A DNA stretch of 64,000 nucleotides from Candidatus Melainabacteria bacterium SSGW_16. GTDB taxonomy: Bacteria; Cyanobacteriota; Vampirovibrionia; 2-02-FULL-35-15. Of this stretch, positions 16,454-23,523 are shown piece by piece (the first letter of the stretch is position 1; every line of letters starts with the position of its first letter). The notes under the pieces were generated by a model. That model was given only the letters and a program-made list of their open reading frames with translations. It made no database searches and was not told where the DNA came from. The position numbers and the translations under genes were made by a program. The DNA is taken from positions 1 to 64,000 of the forward strand of contig DUDS01000032.1 of NCBI GenBank assembly GCA_004769085.1. Direction: 5' to 3'.

Positions 16454-16481
16454 TAAACGATGGTTAAAGATTACTTATTCC
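16454..16481 (-). promoter_or_regulatory. ECF-type promoter of the bufferin-like gene
   Basis: On the minus strand, GGAATAA (16475-16481) and CGTTTA (16454-16459) lie 15 bases apart, resembling ECF -35 (GGAA) and -10 (CGT) elements. The same two heptamer/hexamer elements occur, 14 bases apart, before the divergent sigma gene. Transcription would start about 37 bases before the bufferin ATG. The -10 is embedded in GTTTAC-N5-GTAAAC. Confidence 0.6.
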
Positions 16482-16538
16482 TTACCTATTATCCTTTAAA
16501 GTTGATAGAATTATCGAGAAATAAATAAAAATATTAAC

Positions 16539-16565
16539 GGAATAATTATCTTAGTAATACGTTTA
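16539..16565 (+). promoter_or_regulatory. ECF-type promoter of the sigma/anti-sigma operon
   Basis: GGAATAA (16539-16545) and CGTTTA (16560-16565) repeat the elements seen on the opposite strand before the bufferin-like gene. The distance to the TTG start (16585) fits a very short leader. This suggests the ECF factor activates its own operon and the peptide gene together. Confidence 0.6.
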
Positions 16566-16584
16566 GAAGGTAACAGGTAGAAAA

Positions 16585-17124
16585 TTGATCACCTGGGTTA
16601 AAAAGACAAAATTCAATAAGCTAATCCAAGATAATCTGGATAGCTTATTAAAGTTAGCTTATATGAGATGTGGAAACAAAGAATTAGCAGAGGATTTAGT
16701 GCAGGATACCTGTATAAAGGCATATAATTCGTTTCTTAGCAAGGACACGGTTGAAAACCCCAAGGCATGGCTATACAGGATTCTAATAAATACTCACATT
16801 GACCACACAAGAAAAAAACAATTTCAAACCTCAGACATTGGGGATTTTGATTTACCAGACTATAAAAGTCCATCACAAAATATTGAGTCTTCTTCTTTCT
16901 TTAATGATTTAACGGAAGTACTTAAAGAAATTGAACCTGATCAAAGGATTGTATTTTATTTATCAGATATTAAAGAACATTCCTACAAAGATATCTCTTC
17001 AATGTTAGATATTCCAATAGGAACTGTAATGTCAAGACTTCACAGAGCAAGACAAATAATAAAGAAAAAACTAACTGAGAAAGGTTATGCAAAGGAATAT
17101 GCAGCAGGGCAGGTGAAATCATGA
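16585..17124 (+). CDS. ECF RNA polymerase sigma factor
   Basis: A 179-residue sigma-70 family protein of the ECF group. Region 2 is at about residues 17-90: LLKLAYMRCGNKELAEDLVQ, DTCIKAYNSF, PKAWLYRILINTHID. Region 4 is at about 115-168: SYKDISSMLDIPIGTVMSRL with RARQIIKK. Regions 1 and 3 are absent, as expected. The start is TTG with a modest AGGTAG upstream; the first ATG (residue 27) falls inside region 2, so it is not credible. It overlaps the anti-sigma gene by four bases (ATGA). The intergenic region shows ECF-like elements in both directions, so its likely targets are itself and the bufferin-like gene. Confidence 0.93.
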   Translation: MITWVKKTKFNKLIQDNLDSLLKLAYMRCGNKELAEDLVQDTCIKAYNSFLSKDTVENPKAWLYRILINTHIDHTRKKQFQTSDIGDFDLPDYKSPSQNIESSSFFNDLTEVLKEIEPDQRIVFYLSDIKEHSYKDISSMLDIPIGTVMSRLHRARQIIKKKLTEKGYAKEYAAGQVKS

Positions 17125-17837
17125 ATTGTAAAAATGCTGAATTATACATGAGTGATCTTTTGGAGAAAGAGCCTCCAAATAAGGAAAGTTTTGAATTTAT
17201 TGATCATATTAAAAGCTGCACAATATGCAAATCCAGATGGGAATTAAATGAAGAAACAAAAAAAGAATTTAAAAATATTATTAATTCAATAAAAGTTTCA
17301 GAAGACTTCAGAAAAAGAATAGCTGCTATATCACAGGATAAAAGAAGCGTGATTTATCTTAAACCATTACTGCTTGCTGCTTCAGTTGCTTTCCTTCTGG
17401 GAATTGGATTATTTGCAAATCCATATCTTACAAAAATGCCTTCTCTTGCCAGTATGCATAACAATGCTGGATATCAGATTGCTACAAATGACATAAATCT
17501 TGTTAAAGAAAAATTTAATCTGGATGAATCACATCTGTCAGAGCTTCAACAAGCAGATTTTAAGATTGAGGGTACCTCAAAAATAAATAGACTTTTCAGA
17601 AGTGATATAAATCTTGTTTCGTTTAAAAATAACAGTGGTAAAAGATTGTCTGTATGCATTTTACCTGCCAACTATAATGCTCCTAATTGCCACAAAATGG
17701 AAATAAATGGCACTGTTTTTCACTGTGGTCAAAGCGATAACTGTCAGTTTGCATACTGGAAAGAAAAGAATAAAACAATTGCCTTTGTAAGTGACAGCCT
17801 GACATCAGAAGAAATGATTTCAATTGCACTCTCTTAA
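17121..17837 (+). CDS. zinc-finger anti-sigma factor, single-pass membrane protein
   Basis: A 238-residue protein. The N-terminal cytoplasmic domain carries H-x3-C-x2-C (FIDHIKSCTIC, about residues 28-38), the ZAS zinc motif of anti-sigma factors that bind ECF sigmas. One TM segment follows at about 77-97 (PLLLAASVAFLLGIGLFA). The periplasmic part ends in a domain with four cysteines and a histidine (SVCIL, NCHKM, HCGQSDNC) and LVSD-like FVSDSLTSEE. These could sense metal or thiol redox state and release the sigma factor. Translation is coupled to the sigma gene by the ATGA overlap. The trigger is inferred from context, not shown. Confidence 0.85.
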   Translation: MNCKNAELYMSDLLEKEPPNKESFEFIDHIKSCTICKSRWELNEETKKEFKNIINSIKVSEDFRKRIAAISQDKRSVIYLKPLLLAASVAFLLGIGLFANPYLTKMPSLASMHNNAGYQIATNDINLVKEKFNLDESHLSELQQADFKIEGTSKINRLFRSDINLVSFKNNSGKRLSVCILPANYNAPNCHKMEINGTVFHCGQSDNCQFAYWKEKNKTIAFVSDSLTSEEMISIALS

Positions 17838-17844
17838 ACAAAAA

Positions 17845-17874
17845 AAGAGACCAGGTGAAAAAACCTGGTCTCTT
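17845..17874 (-). terminator. terminator between anti-sigma and dsbA
   Basis: AAGAGACCAGGT (17845-17856) and ACCTGGTCTCTT (17863-17874) form a perfect 12-bp stem with a 6-base loop. On the minus strand a run of seven T follows, so it terminates the dsbA transcript well. On the plus strand only AATTAA follows, so it would act less efficiently there. Confidence 0.9.
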
Positions 17875-17897
17875 AATTAAATCGTTATAAAGAAAAG

Positions 17898-18626
17898 TTA
17901 TTTTTTAGCTGTAGTTTCAAGCTCCTTAATAACTTTTTCAAAATGATCTATAGGATATGCACCAAGTATTTTTACCCCATTGAGTATAAAACCTGGTGTA
18001 CCTGATATTCCAATATCCTGAGCTTGCTTCATTTCTGCATTAATTTCCTTTTCTGCATCTTCACTTGCCCTGTCTTTATTGAACTTATCAAGGTTTAATT
18101 TTAGATCTTTAGCAATCTGAACATATACCTCATCACCAAGCTTTGCCTGATTTTCAAAAAGTTTGTCATGGAATTCATAGAATTTCCCTTGTTTTCCCGC
18201 TGCCCATACAGCTTTTGCTGATGGCATTGCTTCAGGGTGAAAACTTAAAGGAAGGTTTTTGAATACATATCTTACTTTTTTATCATATCTTTTCATTAGT
18301 TCTTTTATAGTATCATCGCCTCTTTTACAAAATGGGCATTGAAAATCAGAAAAAGCAATAACTGTATATTCTGCTTTCTTGTCTCCCCTTATGTGAGAAC
18401 TACCAATTTCAACGTCTACCCTGTCAGCTAAAAGTTTTTTAAACTCTTCTTCTTTTTCGGTTTCTGCTGCTTGTTTTTCAAACTTTTCAAGTGCTTCTTT
18501 TATAATCTGGGGATTTTTCTTTATAATATCCAGTACCAGATTTTCAAATGTTGCTGTTCCTTCTTCAGCTAAGGCTGCCGGAATAAGCAGTACCAATGCT
18601 AATAACAGACTCAATAACTTTCTCAT
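17898..18626 (-). CDS. exported DsbA-family thiol-disulfide oxidoreductase
   Basis: A 242-residue protein: signal peptide 1-20 (ALA), a helical Lys/Glu-rich segment (about 25-70), then a DsbA-like thioredoxin fold with the CPFC active site at Cys97-Cys100 (FSDFQCPFCKRG) and the cis-Pro loop GISGTPGFILNG near residue 205. The N-terminal helices followed by VEIGSSHIRGD are typical of the ScsC/BdbD-like group (Thioredoxin_4), some members of which act as isomerases or protect against copper. It is periplasmic. Standing next to the sigma/anti-sigma and Cys-rich peptide genes, it could handle their thiols. A weak CRP-like sequence lies about 60 bases upstream. Confidence 0.9.
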   Translation of the reverse strand: MRKLLSLLLALVLLIPAALAEEGTATFENLVLDIIKKNPQIIKEALEKFEKQAAETEKEEEFKKLLADRVDVEIGSSHIRGDKKAEYTVIAFSDFQCPFCKRGDDTIKELMKRYDKKVRYVFKNLPLSFHPEAMPSAKAVWAAGKQGKFYEFHDKLFENQAKLGDEVYVQIAKDLKLNLDKFNKDRASEDAEKEINAEMKQAQDIGISGTPGFILNGVKILGAYPIDHFEKVIKELETTAKK

Positions 18627-18684
18627 ACTATCTCCTTTTCAAACAGTTAAATAATTATGTTGCAAACATATTCTACCCATATTC

Positions 18685-18700
18685 ATTGAAATTAGTCACG
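18685..18700. promoter_or_regulatory. weak CRP-like half-site upstream of dsbA
   Basis: ATTGAAATTAGTCACG shares 12 of 16 positions with the perfect palindrome at 10434-10449, including the whole ATTAGTCAC right half. It lies 59-74 bases upstream of the dsbA start. Only one half-site is good, so chance is possible. Confidence 0.25.
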
Positions 18701-18810
18701 AACTTTGCAAGTTTTTACAATGTTAAATATATAGTGCAAAATAGCTGAATACGCCTAAATTTACAATTAAAGAATTTTACATAATACTCAGGAATATATC
18801 CTAAAAACTT

Positions 18811-18845
18811 AAGAGGGGTCAAGCACAACAGACTTAACCCCTCTT
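18811..18845 (-). terminator. terminator of the TSP3-repeat gene
   Basis: AAGAGGGGT (18811-18819) and ACCCCTCTT (18837-18845) pair to give a GC-rich 9-bp stem with a 17-base loop. It lies 34 bases beyond the stop codon of the minus-strand gene. On that strand AAGTTTTTAG follows the stem. Confidence 0.7.
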
Positions 18846-18879
18846 ACAGATAAAATGTAATGCAACTAAAAAGTATTCA

Positions 18880-20196
18880 TTACTCTTTATCAATAGGAAC
18901 CCCTGCTTTACCAGCAGCAGCTTTATCATCATAGACTTCTATCTGGCTCATTCCTTCACCTGCCATGAATTCATCACTATGAGTTCCATCTGAAGCCATT
19001 ACAGAACCATCACCATCTTCATCCAGATCTACAATTTCACCTGTTTGTGGCTCAACCCATACTGCACCCCCGGGACCATGTACATCTGTAAGGGCATGAC
19101 CAGGTACCGTTTCAGAACCATCATCAGTCCAGGTTGCAGTAAATGTAGACATGAATCCTTGTCCTTCAAGCTCTTCTTCAAGATCACCTGCAAAATCATC
19201 GCAGTCATAATCTTCACCATATTCCATGGATGGAATCTTACTCATATTTAAAGCTTCCTCAAGTCTTTGTTCAAATTCTTCCTGTGTCTCAGCAGCCATT
19301 GTATCGCCACCTTCTGTCATTGAATCTCCGGTACCAGTTCCTGACCCACCAGTATCGCCTCCTTTTGTTCCATCACCAGCTGGAGGAGTTGAACCATCGC
19401 CTTGGAAAAGATTTATAGAAGATGACATAGGATCGCCAATATGTGAAAATAATCCTCTTGCTGCAGTAAAACTAACTGTTCCTGAGCCAGAAGCAGTACC
19501 ATCACCTTTTTTAATAGGCCCAATACAATCAATGATTACCTGTTCTCCTTCCCGGCAACTTCTGGCTGTTTTTTTATTACATGTGTCACTATCAATTGGA
19601 TCAATTGAATCACAACATCTAAATAAATCACAGGCATCACCTATACGGTTACGGTTGGTATCTTTCTGAAGTGGATTTGATACAAATGGACAATTGTCTT
19701 TTCTGTTTTCTACTGAATCTCCGTCAACATCACTACTGCAAATATCTACTACACCATCACCATCATTATCTGCAAGAAAGAAATCAAGCACAGCTTCGCT
19801 ATCCTGGAAGTCTAATCCGGTATTATCAATAAGATCAGAAACTAACGTTCCTGAAACACAATTTGCTCTTCTGTTTTCACTGCATGTTTTCTTTCCAAGA
19901 AAAATAAATGCTTGATTCAGACGATTAACTGATGCTTTTACTTTTCCATCACAAGCAGCGTCAGGCTGATTAACTGCACCGTTAAGACTCTTTAGAAATG
20001 AGCTAATTTTACTAGCTACAGGACTCCCTGCCCTATTCGATGGATTCCTTAATTGAGACTGAAAATTATTTAAACCTTCCAGTGTATCCTGAAGCTCATC
20101 AGCAAAATCAATCTGCGCAAACGAATTGGATAAAAGAAAAGAAACCAATGCTAAAGCAAGAATTGTTTTTTTTAAAAACTCTTTTACAACTTTCAT
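18880..20196 (-). CDS. secreted TSP3-repeat protein with a C-terminal Cys/His hydrolase-like domain
   Basis: A 438-residue exported protein. A signal peptide ends near SFA (residue 27). A helical domain (about 30-125) resembles the two small secreted proteins at 22392 and 23524. Residues about 143-190 are thrombospondin type-3 calcium-binding repeats (DNDGDGVVD, DVDGDSVENRKDNCP, DTNRNRIGDACD). A Gly/Asp/Thr-rich linker follows (265-300). The last part has DCDDFA (Cys332), GHALTDV (His367) and WVEPQTG (Glu382), a Cys-His-acid layout like transglutaminase-like thiol hydrolases; this is only an inference from spacing. It is probably cell-surface or periplasmic. A CRP-like sequence lies 110 bases upstream. 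Confidence 0.8.
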   Translation of the reverse strand: MKVVKEFLKKTILALALVSFLLSNSFAQIDFADELQDTLEGLNNFQSQLRNPSNRAGSPVASKISSFLKSLNGAVNQPDAACDGKVKASVNRLNQAFIFLGKKTCSENRRANCVSGTLVSDLIDNTGLDFQDSEAVLDFFLADNDGDGVVDICSSDVDGDSVENRKDNCPFVSNPLQKDTNRNRIGDACDLFRCCDSIDPIDSDTCNKKTARSCREGEQVIIDCIGPIKKGDGTASGSGTVSFTAARGLFSHIGDPMSSSINLFQGDGSTPPAGDGTKGGDTGGSGTGTGDSMTEGGDTMAAETQEEFEQRLEEALNMSKIPSMEYGEDYDCDDFAGDLEEELEGQGFMSTFTATWTDDGSETVPGHALTDVHGPGGAVWVEPQTGEIVDLDEDGDGSVMASDGTHSDEFMAGEGMSQIEVYDDKAAAGKAGVPIDKE

Positions 20197-20304
20197 AAAA
20201 ACCCCCGTTTTGATTTTTACCTAATCTCTGATCTAAACTGCTCTCATATTACAATCTGAGAAAAAATTGTCCAGATGTTAGTAACTGCAAAGTGATGAAA
20301 ATCA

Positions 20305-20320
20305 TGTGACATAAGTCAAT
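20305..20320. promoter_or_regulatory. diverged CRP-like site upstream of the TSP3 gene
   Basis: TGTGACATAAGTCAAT matches 13 of 16 bases of the perfect palindrome at 10434-10449; the left half-site TGTGA is intact and the right is TCAAT. It is about 110 bases upstream of the 18880-20196 gene, in the gap before the amino-acid permease. Confidence 0.4.
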
Positions 20321-20368
20321 TTACAATTGGTAATAAAACCTGAAAAGGATTATGACTATTAAGAAATT

Positions 20369-21856
20369 TTATATTTTGTGACGGCTGTTACATCCTAATG
20401 AATGTATACGTTTTCCTAAAAGATAATAGATAGGAATTCCCAATATTACTATGATAAGACCAGGCCATGTATAGAGTGGTTTATATATCAGCAAATCAAC
20501 TGAAATTGCAGATGCAAAAAGAATATAAAGTGCAGGAATAAATGGGTAACCAAAAGCTTTGTATGGTCTTTCAACATTAGGTTTTTTAACTCTTAAGACA
20601 AATAAAGCAATAATAGTCAGAACATAAAATAAAAGAATTGCAAATATTACATAATCAAGCAAATCCATATATTTGCCAGACAGACACAAAACACATGACC
20701 ATATACATTGAATTACCAGTGCAAACGCTGGTACATGTTTTTTATTTAACTCACCAGCCTTTTTAAAAAACAAACCATCTTTTGCCATTGCATAATAAAC
20801 TCTTGCTGTTGAAAGAATTATTCCATTGTTACATCCAAAAGTTGAAATCATAATTAAAAATGCCATAGCTATGGCACCGGCATTTCCAAATATTCCTTCA
20901 AATACTGCAGTTCCAACTCTGTCATCCAGAGCAAATTGAATTCCTCTTTCATAGACATTACTACCATCAATACTACCCTTTAGCGGCAGCACAAAAAGAT
21001 ATGAAATATTTACCAGAATATAAAGTAAAATTACAATTCCAGTTCCTATTGCAAGACTTAATGGGATATTTCTTTTTGGGTTTATTGTTTCACCCGCAGT
21101 ATACGTAACTGTATCCCAGGCAATAGCAGAAAAAAGTGAACCAACCATTGCTGCTCCAAGCGCACCAAATATTAAAACCCCGTGCAGATCTTCAACACTA
21201 ATTTGGGTATTTAAAACATGAGTAAAAGAAGCACTCCATAAATCACTAAAATTAGCATTAACAGCATAAATATTTTTACCAACGGTAAAGCCAAGCAAAA
21301 TAACCAAAAGTAGCGAAATGACTTTCATTGAAGTAAAAATATTCTGAAGCCATTTACCGCTTTCAAGTCCCCTGGTATTTATCCAGGTCAAAAGTATTAT
21401 TGAAATTATTGCAAGAAGGTTTTGTGTATTGAGTCCAAATACATAGTTAAAAAATGAAAATTTAAAGATCCATTTTGAGGAGGAAATTATTGGAAATATT
21501 ACTCCGGCAAATTTTGCAAAAGCAACACTTACTGCAGCAATAGTTCCGCTTTGAATAACAGTAAACAGTGTCCATCCATAAAGAAACGCTGGCAATTTTC
21601 CATATGCTTCTCTCAGATAAACATACATACCGCCAGCCTGGGGCATCATTGCTGCAAGCTCACCATAGCTTAATGCTGCTGTAATTGTAATAAAACCAGT
21701 TAAAATCCAGGCAATAATTAACCAGCCTGGAGAACCTAAAGTTCTTGCCATATCAGCAGAAACAATAAATATCCCTGAGCCAATCATTGAACCAGCTACA
21801 ATTGCAGTTGAATCAAAAAGATTCAGACCTCTTTTAAGTTCAGTTTTTTTAGTCAT
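20369..21856 (-). CDS. APC-superfamily amino acid permease
   Basis: A 495-residue inner-membrane protein with about 12 TM segments. The unwound TM1 motif GSMIGSGIFIVSADMA (about 22-37) and LSYGELAAMMPQAGGMYVYL in TM2-3 are signatures of the APC family (LAT/YfnA-like group), proton-coupled or exchange carriers of amino acids. TM6 contains SAIAWDTVTYTAGE. The TM1 motif lacks any feature that would specify the substrate; since the window encodes a histidine-degradation operon, histidine uptake is possible but not shown. The PEBP gene lies just upstream on the same strand (14-base gap), so it may belong to that transcript. Confidence 0.9.
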   Translation of the reverse strand: MTKKTELKRGLNLFDSTAIVAGSMIGSGIFIVSADMARTLGSPGWLIIAWILTGFITITAALSYGELAAMMPQAGGMYVYLREAYGKLPAFLYGWTLFTVIQSGTIAAVSVAFAKFAGVIFPIISSSKWIFKFSFFNYVFGLNTQNLLAIISIILLTWINTRGLESGKWLQNIFTSMKVISLLLVILLGFTVGKNIYAVNANFSDLWSASFTHVLNTQISVEDLHGVLIFGALGAAMVGSLFSAIAWDTVTYTAGETINPKRNIPLSLAIGTGIVILLYILVNISYLFVLPLKGSIDGSNVYERGIQFALDDRVGTAVFEGIFGNAGAIAMAFLIMISTFGCNNGIILSTARVYYAMAKDGLFFKKAGELNKKHVPAFALVIQCIWSCVLCLSGKYMDLLDYVIFAILLFYVLTIIALFVLRVKKPNVERPYKAFGYPFIPALYILFASAISVDLLIYKPLYTWPGLIIVILGIPIYYLLGKRIHSLGCNSRHKI

Positions 21857-21870
21857 TAATTTAAATGATA

Positions 21871-22392
21871 CTACCTTTTATATTTTCCAATTAACTGTGC
21901 CTCTGAAATAATATGTCCTTCCATAGCCTGAAGAAGTTGCTTTTTTGTAGCTCCAGGTTCAAGATCTAACATAGAATCTAGTGCATATAATTTAAAAAAA
22001 TATCTGTGAGTACCACCTGGCGGACAGGGACCACCATAACCGATTTTCCCAAAATCATTTATTCCTTGTATGGCACCATTTGGCATAATTTCTTGATGAA
22101 GGACTTTTGCAGGGAGTTCTTTTGAAACAGATTTAATACTATATACAACCCAATGCACCCATATACCACGAGGTGCATCAGGATCATCACATATTAATGC
22201 CAGGCTTTTTGTTTTTTCAGGAATATCGTTCCAGTTAAGAGGTGGAGAAACATCTTTTCCATCACAAGTATATAGTTTTGGAATCATCTCATTATTTTCA
22301 AACGCTGAACTTTTAAGTTCCATAGCATTTGACATCGGACAAGTAAAGCTAATAATAAAAACTAAAATGGACTTGAGAATAATGTTTTTCAC
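21871..22392 (-). CDS. exported PEBP-family (YbhB/YbcL) protein, copy 2
   Basis: A 173-residue phosphatidylethanolamine-binding/Raf-kinase-inhibitor-like protein with signal peptide (1-23). Family signatures: DPDAPRGIWVHWVVYSI, GYGGPCPPGGTHRYFFKLYA and LDLEPGATKKQLLQAMEGHI. The DPD and HRY residues line the anion-binding pocket; the bacterial function is unknown. The GTG start overlaps the TAG stop of the upstream helical gene by one base (TAGTG), so the two are translationally coupled. It is a paralogue of 22960-23508. Confidence 0.93.
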   Translation of the reverse strand: MKNIILKSILVFIISFTCPMSNAMELKSSAFENNEMIPKLYTCDGKDVSPPLNWNDIPEKTKSLALICDDPDAPRGIWVHWVVYSIKSVSKELPAKVLHQEIMPNGAIQGINDFGKIGYGGPCPPGGTHRYFFKLYALDSMLDLEPGATKKQLLQAMEGHIISEAQLIGKYKR

Positions 22393-22934
22393 TATTCAAC
22401 TTCACCTTCACAAACATCTGATATTTCACTCTCATCACTATCAATTTGAAATAAATCCTTTGCTTCATCATATAAAGGGTTAACATCTACAAAAGCTCCT
22501 CCAAACGGACCACCAATTTGCAGTAAATCATCAGGCGGCAGACAATCCACATTAATCTTTTCTAAAATTGGTTCATCTCCTCCTGGCAAGAATGGGGGTA
22601 TTATTAATGGGCCGCAGGCAATTCCGAGCTGCAATTCCGAAACCAAATCATAAAAATCCTTCATTGCCTGTCTTATTGTATTCATACAGCTTTCAGGAGG
22701 AATAGAATTTACTGCTTTTATTATTTTTTTTGTAATAGTTTTAATTTCTCTTGCTACTGGTCTCTTTCGTCTATTCTTTTTTAAGCTCTTCTGTAGAGAC
22801 GATAAATCAGCTAACAGACTTTCCAGTTGTTCTTCAACAGTTAAAGGCTCTTCAGATTCTATATCGCCTTGTGCATAAGCTACTGTAGAAAAAAATAAAG
22901 ATAAACTCAAACAAAGTACAATTAATTTTTTCAT
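22392..22934 (-). CDS. small secreted helical protein, copy 2 of a tandem pair
   Basis: A 180-residue exported protein (signal peptide 1-22, ending AYA). The mature part has a Leu/Lys-rich helical domain with KTITKKIIKAVNSIPPESC and LVSELQLGIACG, then a Pro/Gly segment (PLIIPPFLPGGDEP) and an acidic tail ending CEGEVE. The motif PPESC plus flanking helices matches LLPPERC in the protein at 23524, and more loosely the N-terminal domain of the TSP3 protein at 18880. No known family recognised. It is translationally coupled to the PEBP gene that follows. Confidence 0.75.
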   Translation of the reverse strand: MKKLIVLCLSLSLFFSTVAYAQGDIESEEPLTVEEQLESLLADLSSLQKSLKKNRRKRPVAREIKTITKKIIKAVNSIPPESCMNTIRQAMKDFYDLVSELQLGIACGPLIIPPFLPGGDEPILEKINVDCLPPDDLLQIGGPFGGAFVDVNPLYDEAKDLFQIDSDESEISDVCEGEVE

Positions 22935-22959
22935 TAACTTTCTATCCTTTTAAATCATC

Positions 22960-23508
22960 TCAAAAATTAGTATTATTTTTATACTTCCCAACAAGCTTTC
23001 CTCGTCCTAAAATGTGTCCCCTCATAGCTTTTAGTAATTGTTTACTTGTTGCTCTACTTTCAAGATCAAGCACAGCATCAAGAGCAAAGACCTTGAAAAC
23101 ATATCTGTGGGTTTCTTTTGGTGGAGGACATGGACCAAAATAACCAATTTGTTCAGTACCATTAGTACCTTGTCTTGCGCTGTTACTGAGCTCTGCATCA
23201 AGAGGTAAACCTTCATCTAGACCCATAGCATCTGCTGGTATATTAAAAATTACCCAGTGTACAAAATTTTTAAAATCGGGGTCAGTTAAAATTAATGCAA
23301 AACTTTGTGTGCCAGAAGGTGCATTGCTAAATGAAAGCTCTGGAGATTTATTTTGCCCAAGCGGAGGATCGCATGCATGTGCATCAGGAATAATACCTTT
23401 ATTATTAAAATCTGAACTTGTAACAGACATCTTTTCAACTGCAAGTACTGGGTTGAAAGAAAACAATACAGAAACTAAAGCAGTAAAAACTAAACATATT
23501 TTTTTCAT
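22960..23508 (-). CDS. exported PEBP-family (YbhB/YbcL) protein, copy 1
   Basis: A 182-residue PEBP-like protein with signal peptide (1-23, ending VLA). Signatures: LTDPDFKNFVHWVIFNIP, IGYFGPCPPPKETHRYVFKV and LDLESRATSKQLLKAMRGHI. It is about as long as E. coli YbhB plus a signal peptide. The downstream copy (21871) has the same architecture, so the two [helical protein + PEBP] pairs look like one duplicated two-gene unit. Ligand unknown. Confidence 0.93.
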   Translation of the reverse strand: MKKICLVFTALVSVLFSFNPVLAVEKMSVTSSDFNNKGIIPDAHACDPPLGQNKSPELSFSNAPSGTQSFALILTDPDFKNFVHWVIFNIPADAMGLDEGLPLDAELSNSARQGTNGTEQIGYFGPCPPPKETHRYVFKVFALDAVLDLESRATSKQLLKAMRGHILGRGKLVGKYKNNTNF

Positions 23509-23523
23509 ACTAACTACTTCTCT

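Noticed and set aside
18029-19915. Long plus-strand open frames opposite the TSP3 gene (for example 19226-19669)
   Set aside because: They are shadows of the Gly/Ser/Asp-rich minus-strand gene; compositions are low-complexity Pro/Ser and no start signals exist.
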